A stretch of 22,500 nucleotides of DNA, from the NCBI RefSeq assembly GCF_030272615.1, contig NW_026728907.1:30001-52500 (forward strand), read 5' to 3'. Every line of letters starts with the position of its first letter. Positions within the stretch are counted from its first letter, which is position 1. The position numbers and the translations under genes were made by a program. Shown here one piece after another: positions 8,899-17,696 of this stretch. The notes beneath the pieces are model-generated. The model saw only the letters and a program-made list of their open reading frames with translations. It ran no database searches and was not told the origin of the DNA. Source of the stretch: Cryptomeria japonica. Lineage: Eukaryota > Streptophyta > Pinopsida > Cupressales > Cupressaceae.

Positions 8899-8905
8899 TC
8901 TCATA

Positions 8906-9127
8906 CGTGTAGTCTGCAGCAGCGATTAGGACATCGACCCCAACTTCCGAATTCGTTTGCATTGACCGCACCAAAGGTGCACGCCTTGGTGTGCACCCTG
9001 GAGTGCACTTTGGTGCTCACCTCGGTGCACACTTTGGTGTGCACCTCGGTGTGCACCAAAGGTGCGCACCTTGGAGCGCACCAAAGGTGTACACTTTGGA
9101 GCGCACCACATAGGGTCTTTGAGAGGT
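8906..9127. repeat. Short GTGCACC-type repeats
   Basis: The right flank of module 13 passes into closely spaced GTGCACCTTGG, GTGCACTTTGG and GTGCGCACC variants of about 12-18 bp. These are the same words that build the large GC-rich half of the window. No gene is seen. Confidence 0.75.
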
Positions 9128-10337
9128 TGGCGCAGTGCGCACACCAAGGTGGGTGTTGAGGTGCGTGCCGAGGTGGGTGGGTGCTAGGGTGCGCTCCATG
9201 GTGGGTGCCAGGGTGGGTGCGTGCTAGGGTGGATTCCAAAGAGGGTCATAGGGTGGGTGCCAAGGTGGGTTGGTGATATAGTGGGTTCAAAGGTGGGTAC
9301 TAGGGTGGGTTCCAAGGTGGGTCACAAGTTGGGTGCCAGGATGCGTGGGTGTTAGGTTGGGTGCCAAGGTGGGCTCCTGCGTGGGTGGGTGCTAGGGTGG
9401 GTTTCAAGGTGGACGCGAGGGCGGGTGCCAAGGTGGGTAACAAGTTGGGTGTTAGGATGGGTGAGTGCTAGAGTGGGTGCCAAGGTGGGTGGGTGCTAAG
9501 GTGGATGCCAAGGTGGTTCACAGGGTGGGTGGGTTCTAGGGTGAGTTCCAAGGTGGGTCACAGGTTCAGTGCTAGGGTGGGTGTCAAGGCGGGTGTCGAG
9601 GTGCCTGGGTGCTAGGGTGTGGATGCCAATGTGGGTCATAGGGTGGGTACTAGGGTGGGCTGCAATGTGGGTGCCAAGGTGGGTAACATGCTCGGTGGGT
9701 TCTAAATTGGGTGCCAGGGTGGGTGTGCACCCACCTTGCCCGAGGTGGGTGCCAAGGTGCCAGTGTGGGTGGGTGCTAAGGTGGATGCCAAGGTGGGTGA
9801 GAAGGTGGGTGATAGGTTGAGTGGTAGGATGGGTGGGTGCCAAGATGGGTCACAGGGTGGGTGCAAGGGTGGGTAGGTGCTAGGGTTGGTGTCAGGGTGG
9901 GTGGGTGCTAGGTTGGGTTCCAAGGTGGGTGCGAGGGTGAGTGTCAAGGTGGGTCACAGGTTAGGTGCTAGGATGGGTGAGTGCTAGGGTGCAAAGGTGC
10001 CAGGGTGGGTGCTAGGATGGGTCGATGCTAGGGTGAGTGGCAAGGTGGGTCCACAAGTGTCAAGGTGGGTGCCGAGGTGGGTGCCAAGTCGGCGACTGCT
10101 ATGGTGGATGCCAAGGTGGGTCACGGGGTGGGTGCCAAGTTGCTAGGTTGGGTTCCAAGGTGGGTGCCAACGTGGGTGCTAGGGTGCGTGGGTTAAAGGG
10201 TGTGTCACAACGTGGGTGCCAGGATGGGTGCGCACCCACACTGGCCAAGACGGGTGCGGGTGCAAGGTTGGGTTCCAAGCCCGGTCACAGGCTGGGTGCT
10301 AGGATGGGTGGGTGCCAAGGTGGGCACCAGGGTGGGT
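9128..10337. repeat. G-rich GGGTGGGTGCC irregular tandem repeats
   Basis: About 1.2 kb is made of variants of GGTGGGTGCCAAGGTGGGTC, with almost all guanine on the + strand and frequent paired GGG runs. Three embedded C-rich interruptions (near 9725-9742, 10228-10252 and 10339-10352) bring TGCACCCACC-type sequence face to face with the G-rich repeat. Open frames here encode only Val/Gly/Trp-rich low-complexity sequence and are not genes. Confidence 0.9.
9383..9401 (+). other. Canonical G-quadruplex motif (example)
   Basis: Four GGG runs at 9383-9385, 9387-9389, 9395-9397 and 9399-9401 are separated by loops of 1, 5 and 1 nt. This is one clear example in a region with many similar runs. Confidence 0.65.
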
Positions 10338-10350
10338 GCACCCACCCTGG
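10327..10350. repeat. Perfect 24-bp palindrome at the 7.9-kb unit boundary
   Basis: The twelve bases CCAGGGTGGGTG are followed by their exact reverse complement, with the centre between 10338 and 10339. Sequence identity with the second 7.9-kb unit begins at this centre (10338 matches 18274), so the palindrome coincides with a duplication breakpoint. Confidence 0.85.
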
Positions 10351-10800
10351 CCAAGGTGGGTCACGGGGTGGGTCCTAGGGTGGGTAACGGGGTGGGTACT
10401 AAGGTGCGTGCCAAGGTGGGTCATAGGGTGGGTGCCAAGGTGGGCACCAGGGTGGGTGTGCACCAACCCTAGCCAGGGTAGGTCACGGGGTGGTTGTCGG
10501 GGTGGGCGTCAAGGAGCCAAGGTGGGTGGCAAGTAGCCAAGTTGCGTGCCAAGGTGGGTGTCGGGGTGGGTGCCAAGGATCCAAGGTGGGTGCCAAGGAA
10601 CCAAGGTGGGTGTCTGGGTGGGTGCCGAGGTGGGAGCCAGGGTGGGTCCCAAGGTGAGTGCAAAGGTGGGTGCTAGGGTCAAGGTGAGTGCCAATGTGGG
10701 TTCCAAGGTGCCAGGGTCAGGGTGAGTGCCAATGTGGGTTCAAAGGTGCTAAGTTGGGTGCGAGGTTGGGTGCGAGGGTGGGTGGGTGCCAAGGTGTGCT
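10338..10800. repeat. G-rich repeats at the start of unit 1
   Basis: This continues the GGGTGGGTGCC repeats of 9128-10337 and ends with GGGTGGGTGCCAAGGTGTGC. Two short duplicated tracts (GGTCAAGGTGAGTGCCAATG and GGTCAGGGTGAGTGCCAATG) lie near 10678 and 10715. No gene is visible. Confidence 0.85.
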
Positions 10801-11200
10801 AGGTGGAAGCCCGGGTGGGTCGGCATCCCATGGGTGTCGAGTTGGGTGCCTGATGGGTGCTTCTTGTCAAGTTTTAGTCGTCGGGACTCATTTCGAGCCT
10901 TAGAGGTCGTTTCTTGTCCGGTTGCCCTGTCTTCGACCTGGGAACCCAATTTTGGTCCTCGGGTCCCATTTTTTTTTGTCTCGCATCCCACTTTTGGCCT
11001 GTGGCCTTTTCGGGGTCGATTCTCGTTTTGGGCATCAGAGCATGTTTCTTCTCCTAAAACCCAATATTTGTTTATTAAGTCTCGGAACACATTTTTGTTC
11101 TCGTGGACCCATCATGGGTCTTGGAACGCATTTGTGGTCCTTGGGTCCCATTTTGCATCCCGAAACTTGTGTTTTGGTGCTTGATCCCTATTTTGGGTGC
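10801..11200. repeat. T-rich degenerate repeats upstream of 5S copy 1
   Basis: The stretch is built of loose copies of GTCCTCGGGTCCCATTTT: near 10951, 10980 (CTCGCATCCCACTTTTGGCC), 11070 (TCTCGGAACACATTTTTGTT) and 11136 (GTCCTTGGGTCCCATTTTGC). Spacings are irregular, around 25-45 bp. Base composition is far less GC-rich than on either side. No conserved protein signal is seen in the roughly 130-160-residue open frames. Confidence 0.6.
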
Positions 11201-11592
11201 CCACCTTGCACCAAGTGCGCACCCGGGGCAAACCGAGCGCCTTGGTGCACCGGGGCAAGATCGAGCGTGCACCCGAGGCGCCCCGAACATGCACCAAGGT
11301 GCACTCGGCCCACATGTGAGCGCAGGTCGTTGCGCCCGAGGTGGTGTGTGGGCACCGCGTTGCAGACGGGACACTGCACGCACACGACGCCCCCTCCAGG
11401 TGCACGCACGTAGGCCGGGCCGGGTGCACACCCGACGCCCTAGCAAGGTGCGCGCACCCGGGCAGGGCTCACACTTGGCGAACGGGGCGCACTTCGCGAG
11501 GGAGGGTGTGCACCTCGACGGGGGTGGGTGGCCGGGGTGGATTCGCACGTGGGTCGCGGTTTGCTAAGTACACACTGCGACAAGCTCATAAC
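11201..11592. other. GC-rich 5' flank of 5S copy 1
   Basis: This stretch has GTGCGCACCCGGGGCAAACC-type words and many CpG sites but no clear period. Close to the gene, TAAGTA at 11565-11570 lies where plant 5S genes carry a TATA-like element (about -28), GCGA lies at 11577-11580, and position -1 is C. These fit a functional upstream control region, though the TATA-like element is weak. Confidence 0.5.
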
Positions 11593-11711
11593 GGGTGCGA
11601 TCATACCAGCATTAGTGCACCGGATCCCATCAGAACTCCGCAGTTAAGCGCGCTTGGGCCGGAGTAGTACTGGGATGGGTGACCTCCCGGGAAGTCCCGG
11701 TGTTGCACCCT
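11593..11711 (+). rRNA. 5S ribosomal RNA, copy 1
   Basis: This is a full-length 5S rRNA gene, the RNA polymerase III product that joins the large ribosomal subunit. It begins GGGTGCGATCATACCAGC and ends GTTGCACCC, whose ends pair to form helix I. The hallmark plant segments GGATCCCATCAGAACTCCGC and GATGGGTGACCTCCCGGG are intact, and no frame-breaking insertions or deletions are seen against the plant consensus. It has A at position 19 (11611) where copy 2 has G. The exact 3' end is uncertain by 1-2 nt because the gene runs into the T tract. It lies on the strand opposite to the Pol I promoter-like modules further left. Confidence 0.97.
11642..11689 (+). promoter_or_regulatory. 5S internal control region, copy 1
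   Basis: Box A (AGTTAAGCGCGC) starts at gene position 50, the intermediate element falls at positions 67-72, and box C (GGATGGGTGACCTCCCG) at about 80-97. In 5S genes this region binds TFIIIA and nucleates Pol III assembly. All elements are intact by eye. Confidence 0.8.
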
Positions 11712-11716
11712 TTTTT
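11711..11716 (+). terminator. Pol III T-tract terminator, 5S copy 1
   Basis: Six consecutive T residues follow the 5S end directly, then AG and five more T residues at 11719-11723. A run of four or more T on the non-template strand terminates Pol III, so this supports a transcribable gene with a back-up terminator. Confidence 0.88.
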
Positions 11717-11723
11717 AGTTTTT

Positions 11724-12133
11724 CGCCGGGCGTCGCAATGCTATTTGAATAAACCTTTTGCCCGTTTGCGTTCTCGTCGGGGCCGGGCCGGGCCGGGGTG
11801 CGCTGCCCGCACTACCGCGCGCGCGGGGGCGACACCGAGCGCGCACCCGAGGCACCCCAAGCACACAGGCCACGGTGCAACCCGGGCGTTGTGCGCGCAC
11901 CCCGGTGCGCCCGAGGTGCTGCGCGCGCACCCAGGTGAAATCGGTGTGCACCTCGGCCAGTGCGCGCTCGGTCGAGTCGCGCACGTTGGCCAAGGTGCAC
12001 GGTGATGTTTCTTACTCTAAGGTTCCGCACCAGACGCCCGGGACAGGTGAGCGAAGCTGGGCGGGGCCGGGTGCGCGGCCGGGGCAGGTGCACGCAGCTG
12101 GAGAGAGCTTTGGAGCACACTTCGGAGCGCACC
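11724..12133. other. GC-rich 3' flank of 5S copy 1
   Basis: The flank includes GAATAAACC near 11747, a GGCCGGGCCGGGCCGG tract near 11780, GCGCGCGCGGGGGCG near 11817 and multiple GTGCGCGCACC palindromic words. No further 5S fragment was seen. The open frames are Arg/Ala/Pro-rich repeat translations. Confidence 0.6.
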
Positions 12134-12245
12134 AATGATGCGCTCCATTCAAAAGTTTCCTGAAAAGGCAAAAAAAGTTGAGATTATAGAATTTCCCACT
12201 TGAGAGATTGTAAAAAAAAAAAATTTAAAATGAAGGAAACGCGGG
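12134..12245. repeat. AT-rich block A (most divergent)
   Basis: TGATGCGCTCCATTC, GAAAAGGCAAAAAAAGTTGAG and a 12-A tract near 12212 make this a diverged member of the block family seen at 13918 and beyond, ending in GGAAACGCGGGTGCC. Confidence 0.7.
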
Positions 12246-12877
12246 TGCCAAGGTGTGCGCAGCCCAGCCAAGGTGTGCGCACCAAGGCGCCCACCCTGGC
12301 GAAGGTGCACGCAAGGTGTGCACCCGAGGCAAACCGGACAATTAACCCAACTTTCGACTTCGCGCGCACCTTGGAGCGCACTTCGGAGCGCTCCTTGGTG
12401 CGCACCAATCTTGGGCACCTCGGAGTGCACCATGGCGCCCACCAAGGTGCGCACCCGGGGCAAACCGAGCTCCGACTTCGTGCGCACCTTGGAGCGCACG
12501 AAAGGTGCGCACCATGGCGCCCACCAAGGTGCGCAGCCCAGCCAAGGCGTGCGCATCAAGGTGCGCACCCTGGCGAAGGTGCGCACCCGGGGCAAACCGA
12601 GCTCCGACTTCGTGCGCACCTTGGAGCGCACAAAAGGTGCGCAACCCAGCCAAGGTGTGCGCACCCCGGTCAAACCGAGCTCCGAATCGTGCGCACCAGA
12701 GGTGCACGCCATCGTGCGCACCTTGGAGCACACTTCGGAGCCCTCCTTGGTGCGCGCCGATGTTGCGCACCTCGGAGCGCACCCGGGGAAAACAATGCAA
12801 TTAACCCGACTTTCGACTTCGTGGGCACCTCGGAGCGCTCTCGGGTTCGCACCTCGGAGCACACCGAGGTGCGCACC
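12246..12877. repeat. GC-rich GGTGCGCACC repeats between blocks A and B
   Basis: Repeated words include GTGCGCACCTTGGAGCGCAC, CAAACCGAGCTCCGACTTCG and GCCCACCAAGGTGCGCA, with composite periods of roughly 110-130 bp. AATTAACCCAACTTTCGACT (12340) and AATTAACCCGACTTTCGACT (12800) flank the section. Many words are 10-bp palindromes. Confidence 0.75.
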
Positions 12878-12930
12878 TTTGATGCGCTGCCTTCACCAAT
12901 TTCCAGAAAAGGCAAGAAAACATTGAGAAG
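12878..12930. repeat. AT-rich block B (truncated)
   Basis: TTTGATGCGCTGCCTTCACC and TTTCCAGAAAAGGCAAGAAAA match the left half of the block family, but the AATTTCCGTTTTGAAAGATA half is missing, so the block is about 50 bp long. Confidence 0.8.
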
Positions 12931-13917
12931 GTGTGCGCACCGAGGTGCCCACCCTGGCGAAGGTGCACGCGAGGTGCGCACCCGGGGCAAACCGGGCTCC
13001 GACTTCGTGCACGCCGCACCTTGGAGCACACTTCGGAGCGCTCCTTGGTGCGCACCAGGGCGCGCAACCCAGCCGAGGTGCCCACCCCGGCGAAGGTGCA
13101 CGCGAGGTGCGCACCCGGGGCAAACCGGGCTCCGACTTCGTGCACGCCATGGTGCCCACCGCGGCGAAGGTGCACGCGAGGTGCGCACCCGGGGCAAACC
13201 GGGCTCCGACTTCGTGCACGCCGCACCTTGGAGCACACTTCGGAGCGCTCCTTGGTGCGCACCATGGTGCCCACCAGGGCGCGCAACCCCGCCGAAGGTG
13301 CACGCGAGGTGCGCACCCGGGGCAAACCGGGCTCCGACTTCGTGCACGCCGCACCTTGGAGCACACTTCGGAGCGCTCCTTGGTGCGCACCATGGTGCCC
13401 ACCAGGGCGCGCAACCCCGCCGAAGGTGCACGCGAGGTGCGCACCCGGGGCAAACCGGGCTCCGACTTCGTGCACGCCATGGTGCGCACCGCGGCGAAGG
13501 TGCGCACCCGGGGCAAACCGGGCTCCGACTTCGTGCACGCCGCACCTTGGAGCACACTTCGGAGCGCTCCTTGGTGCGCACCAGGGCGCGCAACCCAGCC
13601 GAGGTGCCCACCCCGGCGAAGGTGCACGCGAGGTGCGTACCCGGGGCAAACCGGGCTCCGACTTCGTGCACGCCGCACCTTGGAGCACACTTCGGAGCGC
13701 TCCTTGGTGCGCACCATGGTGCCCACCAGGCCGCGCAACCCAGCCAAGGTGTGCGCACCAAGGTGCACGCGAGGTGCGCACCCGGGGCAAACCGGGGTCC
13801 GACTTCGTGCACGCCGCACCTTGGAGCACACATCGGGGCGCTCCCGGGTTCGCACCGGCGTTGCGCACCGTGGTGGGCACCTCGGAGCACACCAAGGTGG
13901 GCAGCGAGGTGCGCACC
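12931..13917. repeat. Composite 128-141-bp GC-rich repeats
   Basis: GCACCCGGGGC recurs at 12978, 13111, 13185, 13313, 13441, 13503, about 13637 (as GTACCCGGGGC) and 13778. Spacings are 133, 74, 128, 128, 62, 134 and 141 bp, so full units alternate with half units. Each full unit carries CGGGCTCCGACTTCGTGCAC and TTGGAGCACACTTCGGAGCG. Stop codons are rare in this sequence, which explains frames of several hundred codons on both strands. Confidence 0.85.
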
Positions 13918-14010
13918 TTTGATGCGATGCCTTCACTAATTTCCATAAAAGGCAAAAAAAAAACGAGATTTTAAAATTTCCGTTTTGAAAGATAGTGAGA
14001 AAAAGGGAAT
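13918..14010. repeat. AT-rich block C
   Basis: Full-length member: TTTGATGCGATGCCTTCACT, AAAAGGCAAAAAAAAA, ATTTTAAAATTTCCG and TTTTGAAAGATAGTGAGA. The right arm reads AAAAAGGG instead of AAAACGG, so the CCGTTTT/AAAACGG inverted repeat is broken. Confidence 0.85.
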
Positions 14011-14099
14011 GCTGGTGCCATCTTGAGCCCGCCCTGGTGCGCAGCCCAGCCAAGGTGTGCGCACCAAGGTGCCCACCCTGGCGAAGGTGCGCGCCCGGG

Positions 14100-14245
14100 C
14101 AATTAACCCAACTTCCAACTTCGCGCGCGCCAGGGTGGGAGCGCACCCAACAACCGGGCCTGGGAAGAGCCAATGCGAGAAACCCCACCAAACGCTCTGA
14201 CAAAAAAAGAGGGGGCGCTCCAGTAACCCCGCTTCGGAGCGCACC
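14100..14245. repeat. Conserved ~146-bp segment, copy 1
   Basis: A distinctive segment begins CAATTAACCCAACTTCCAAC and includes GGGAAGAGCCAATGCGAGAA, ACAAAAAAAGAGGGGGCGCT and GTAACCCCGCTTCGGAGCGC. It is more complex than the surrounding repeats and appears five times in the window (14100, 14580, 16465, 16944, 22036). Function unknown. Confidence 0.75.
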
Positions 14246-14412
14246 CTGGGCAAACCCAGCCAAGGTGCCCACCCCGGCCAAGGTGCAGGCGAGGTGCGCA
14301 CCCGGGGCAAACCGGGCTCCGACAACGTGCACGCCGCACCTTGGAGCACACTTCGTAGCGCTCCCGGGTGCGCACCTCAGAGCACACCAAGGTGGGCAGC
14401 GAGGTGCGCACC

Positions 14413-14508
14413 TTTGATGCGCTGCCTTCACTAATTTCCAGAAAAGGCAAAAAAAAAAGGAGATTTTAAAATTTCCGTTTTGAAAGATAGTGAAAAAAAC
14501 GGAACGCG
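14413..14508. repeat. AT-rich block D
   Basis: Full member with GCGCTGCC. CCGTTTT at 14475-14481 is matched by AAAACGG at 14496-14502, a 7-bp inverted repeat with a 14-nt loop. Confidence 0.85.
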
Positions 14509-14579
14509 CGTGCCATCTTGAGCCCGCCCTGGTGCGCAGCCCAGGTAAGGTGCCCACCCTGGCAAAGGTGCGCACCCGG

Positions 14580-14712
14580 GCAATTAACCCTACTTCCGAC
14601 TTCGTGCGCGCCAGGGTGGCAACCGGGCCTCGGAAGAGCCAATGCGAGAAACCCCACCAAACGCTCCGACAAAAAAAGAGGCGGCGCTCCAATAACCCCG
14701 CTTCGGAGCGCA
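14580..14712. repeat. Conserved ~133-bp segment, copy 2
   Basis: Diverged, slightly shorter relative of the 14100 segment. It keeps AGAGCCAATGCGAGAAACCC and ACAAAAAAAGAGGCGGCGCT but lacks the GGAGCGCACCCAA stretch. Confidence 0.7.
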
Positions 14713-14882
14713 GCCGGGGCAAACCCAGCCAAGGTGCCCACCCCGACGAAGGTGCACGCGAGGTGCGCACCCGGGGCAAACCGGGCTCCGACAACGTGCA
14801 CGCAGCACCTTGGAGCACACTTCGAAGCACTCCCGGGTGCCCACCGGCGTTGCGCACCGTGGTGGGCAGCGAGGTGCGCACC

Positions 14883-14980
14883 TTTGATGCGCTGCCTTCA
14901 CTAATTTCCAGAAAAAGGCAAAAAAAAATGAGATTTTAAAATTTCCATTTTGAAAGATAGTGAAAAAAAAGGAACGCGGG
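14883..14980. repeat. AT-rich block E
   Basis: Full member with GAAAAAGGCAAAAAAAAATG. The inverted-repeat arms are CCATTTT and AAAAAGG, so pairing is imperfect. Confidence 0.8.
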
Positions 14981-15516
14981 TGCCATCTTGAGCCCGCCCT
15001 GGTGCGCAGCCCAGGCAAGGCATGCGCACCAAGGTGCCCACCCGAGGTGCACACCCGGGGCAAACCGGGCTCCGACTTCGTGCAGGCCGCACCTTGGAGC
15101 ACACTTCGGAGCGCTCCTTGGTGCGCACCATGGTGCCCACCAGGGCGCGCAACCCAGCCAAGGTCTGCACACCAAGGTGCCCACCCCGGCGAAGGTGCAC
15201 GCGAGGTGCGCACCCGGGGCAAACCGGGCTCCGACTTCGTGCACGCCATGGTGCCCACCGCGGCGAAGGTGCACGCGAGGTGCGCACCCGGGGCAAACCG
15301 GGCTCCGACTTCGTGCACGCCGCACCTTGGAGCACACTTCGGAGCGCTCCTTGGTGCGCACCATGGTGCCCACTAGGGCGCGCAACCCAGCCAAGGTGTG
15401 CGCACCAAGGTGCACGCGAGGTGCGCACCCGGGGCAAACCGGGGTCCGACTTCGTGCACGCCGCACCTTGGAGCACACATCGGAGCGCTCCCAGGTTCGC
15501 ACCAGCGTTGCGCACC

Positions 15517-15612
15517 TTTGATGCGCTGCCTTCACTAATTTCCAGAAAAGGCAAAAAAAAACGAGATTTTAAAATTTCCGTTCTGAAAGATAGTGAAAAA
15601 AACGGAACGCGG
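15517..15612. repeat. AT-rich block F
   Basis: Full member. It carries CCGTTCTGAAAGATAGTG with AAAACGG on the right, one mismatch in the 7-bp arms. Confidence 0.8.
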
Positions 15613-16282
15613 GTGCCATCTTGAGCCCTTCCTGGTGCGCACCCCAGGCAAGTTGTGCGCACCAAGGTGCCCACCCTGGCGGAGGTGCGCGCCCGGGGCA
15701 ATCCGGGCTCCGACTTCGTGCACTGCATGGTGCCCACCAAGGCGCGCAACCCAGCCAAGGTGCCCACCGCAGCGAAGGTGCACGCGAGGTGCGCACGCGA
15801 GGTGCACACCCGGGGCAAACCGGGCTCCGACTTCGTGCACGCCGCACCTTGGAGCACACTTCAGAGCGCTCCTTGGTGCGCACCAGGGCGCGCAACCCAG
15901 CCGAGGTGCCCACCCCGGCGAAGGTGCACGCGAGGTGCGCACCCGGGGCAAACCGGGCTCCGACTTCGTGCACGCCATGGTGCCCACCGCGGCGAAGGTG
16001 CGCACCCGGGGCAAACCGGGCTCCGACTTCGTGCACGCCGCACCTTGGAGCACACTTCGGAGCGCTCCTTGGTGCGCACCATGGTGCCCACCAGGCCGCG
16101 CAACCCAGCCAAGGTGTGCGCACCAAGGTGCACGCGAGGTGCGCACCCGGGGCAAACCGGGGTCCGACTTCGTGCACGCCGCACCTTGGAGCACACATCG
16201 GGGCGCTCCCGGGTTCGCACCGGCGTTGCGCACCGTGGTGGGCACCTCGGAGCACACCAAGGTGGGCAGCGAGGTGCGCACC

Positions 16283-16375
16283 TTTGATGCGATGCCTTCA
16301 CTAATTTCCATAAAAGGCAAAAAAAAAACGAGATTTTAAAATTTCCGTTTTGAAAGATAGTGAGAAAAAGGGAAT
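16283..16375. repeat. AT-rich block G
   Basis: Matches block C base for base by eye, including the TTTCCATAAAAGGC and AAAAAGGGAATG variants. Confidence 0.85.
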
Positions 16376-16464
16376 GCTGGTGCCATCTTGAGCCCGCCCT
16401 GGTGCGCAGCCCAGCCAAGGTTTGCGCACCAAGGTGCCCACCCTGGCGAAGGTGCGCGCCCGGG

Positions 16465-16610
16465 CAATTAACCCAACTTCCAACTTCGCGCGCGCCAGGG
16501 TGGGAGCGCACCCAACAACCGGGCCTGGGAAGAGCCAATGCGAGAAACCCCACCAAACTCTCTGACAAAAAAAGAGGGGGCGCTCCAGTAACCCCGCTTC
16601 GGAGCGCACC
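16465..16610. repeat. Conserved ~146-bp segment, copy 3
   Basis: Counterpart of the 14100 segment in the 2.36-kb duplication. It has CCAAACTCTCTGAC where copy 1 has CCAAACGCTCTGAC. Confidence 0.75.
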
Positions 16611-16777
16611 CTGGGCAAACCCAGCCAAGGTGCCCACCCCGGCCAAGGTGCAGGCGAGGTGCGCACCCGGGGCAAACCGGGCTCCGACAACGTGCACGCC
16701 GCACCTTGGAGCACACTTCGTAGCGCTCCCGGGTGCGCACCTCAGAGCACACCAAGGTGGGCAGCGAGGTGCGCACC

Positions 16778-16873
16778 TTTGATGCGCTGCCTTCACTAAT
16801 TTCCAGAAAAGGCAAAAAAAAAAGGAGATTTTAAAATTTCCGTTTTGAAAGATAGTGAAAAAAACGGAACGCG
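16778..16873. repeat. AT-rich block H
   Basis: Counterpart of block D, with the CCGTTTT/AAAACGG inverted repeat intact. Confidence 0.85.
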
Positions 16874-16943
16874 CGTGCCATCTTGAGCCCGCCCTGGTGC
16901 GCAGCCCAGGTAAGGTGCCACCCTGGCAAAGGTGCGCACCCGG

Positions 16944-17076
16944 GCAATTAACCCTACTTCCGACTTCGTGCGCGCCAGGGTGGCAACCGGGCCTCGGAAG
17001 AGCCAATGCGAGAAACCCCACCAAACGCTCCGACAAAAAAAGAGGCGGCGCTCCAATAACCCCGCTTCGGAGCGCA
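16944..17076. repeat. Conserved ~133-bp segment, copy 4
   Basis: Counterpart of the 14580 segment, in the second copy of the 2.36-kb duplication. Confidence 0.7.
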
Positions 17077-17246
17077 GCCGGGGCAAACCAAGCCAAGGTG
17101 CCCACCCCGACGAAGGTGCACGCGAGGTGCGCACCCGGGGCAAACCGGGCTCCGACAACGTGCACGCAGCACCTTGGAGCACACTTCGAAGCACTCCCGG
17201 GTGCCCACCGGCGTTGCGCACCGTGGTGGGCAGCGAGGTGCGCACC

Positions 17247-17340
17247 TTTGATGCGCTGCCTTCACTAATTTCCAGAAAAAGGCAAAAAAAAATGAGATTT
17301 TAAAATTTCCGTTTTGAAAGATAGTGAAAAAAAAGGAACG
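17247..17340. repeat. AT-rich block I
   Basis: Counterpart of block E, but with CCGTTTT where E has CCATTTT, so the family consensus is kept here. Confidence 0.8.
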
Positions 17341-17602
17341 CGGGTGCCATCTTGAGCCCGCCCTGGTGCGCAGCCCAGGCAAGGCATGCGCACCAAGGTG
17401 CCCACCCGAGGTGCACACCCGGGGCAAACCGGGCTCCGACTTCGTGCAGGCCGCACCTTGGAGCACACTTCGGAGCGCTCCTTGGTGCGCACCATGGTGC
17501 CCACCAGGGCGCACCCGAGGCAAACCGGGCTCCGACTTCGTGCACGCCGCACCTTGGAGCACACATCGGAGCGCTCCCAGGTTCGCACCAGCGTTGCGCA
17601 CC

Positions 17603-17696
17603 TTTGATGCGCTGCCTTCACTAATTTCCAGAAAAGGCAAAAAAAAATGATATTTTAAAATTTCCGTTCTGAAAGATAGTGAAAAAAACGGAACGC
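17603..17696. repeat. AT-rich block J
   Basis: Counterpart of block F, with AAAAAAATGATATTTTAAAA in place of AAAACGAGATTTTAAAA. It lies only 356 bp from block I because of the 278-bp deletion. Confidence 0.8.

Larger units (their letters stand above)
7945..8905. repeat. 157-bp promoter-bearing tandem repeats
   Basis: Promoter-like cores lie at 8029, 8186, 8343, 8500, 8720 and 8877. All steps are 157 bp except one of 220 bp caused by an extra GC-rich segment. Each unit carries AGGTCTTTGAGGTTGGCG-type sequence, GGGGAGTCGACCCATCAAA, the core, and TTAGGACATCGACCCCAACT. The phrases are shared with the 311-bp repeats, so both are derivatives of one promoter unit. Confidence 0.9.
13636..16000. repeat. 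Internal 2.36-kb duplication, first copy
   Basis: Blocks C, D and E with their flanks recur 2,365 bp later as G, H and I. The shift becomes 2,364 bp after a one-base deletion near 16919. The left boundary lies inside repeats and is approximate. Confidence 0.8.

Noticed and set aside
9128-10800. Telomeric or interstitial telomere repeats
   Set aside because: The GGGTGGGTGCC words are G-rich but do not match plant TTTAGGG and have no fixed 7-bp period.
10801-11200. Exons or a gene fragment in the lower-GC stretch upstream of 5S
   Set aside because: The stretch resolves into degenerate copies of a GTCCTCGGGTCCCATTTT motif, and the open frames show no recognisable protein.
12200-15857. Long open frames of 320-660 codons on both strands
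   Set aside because: They overlap each other in several frames on both strands, consist of Arg/Ala/Pro/His-rich translations of GGTGCGCACC words, cross repeat and duplication boundaries and show no domain. Stop-poor GC-rich repeats explain them.
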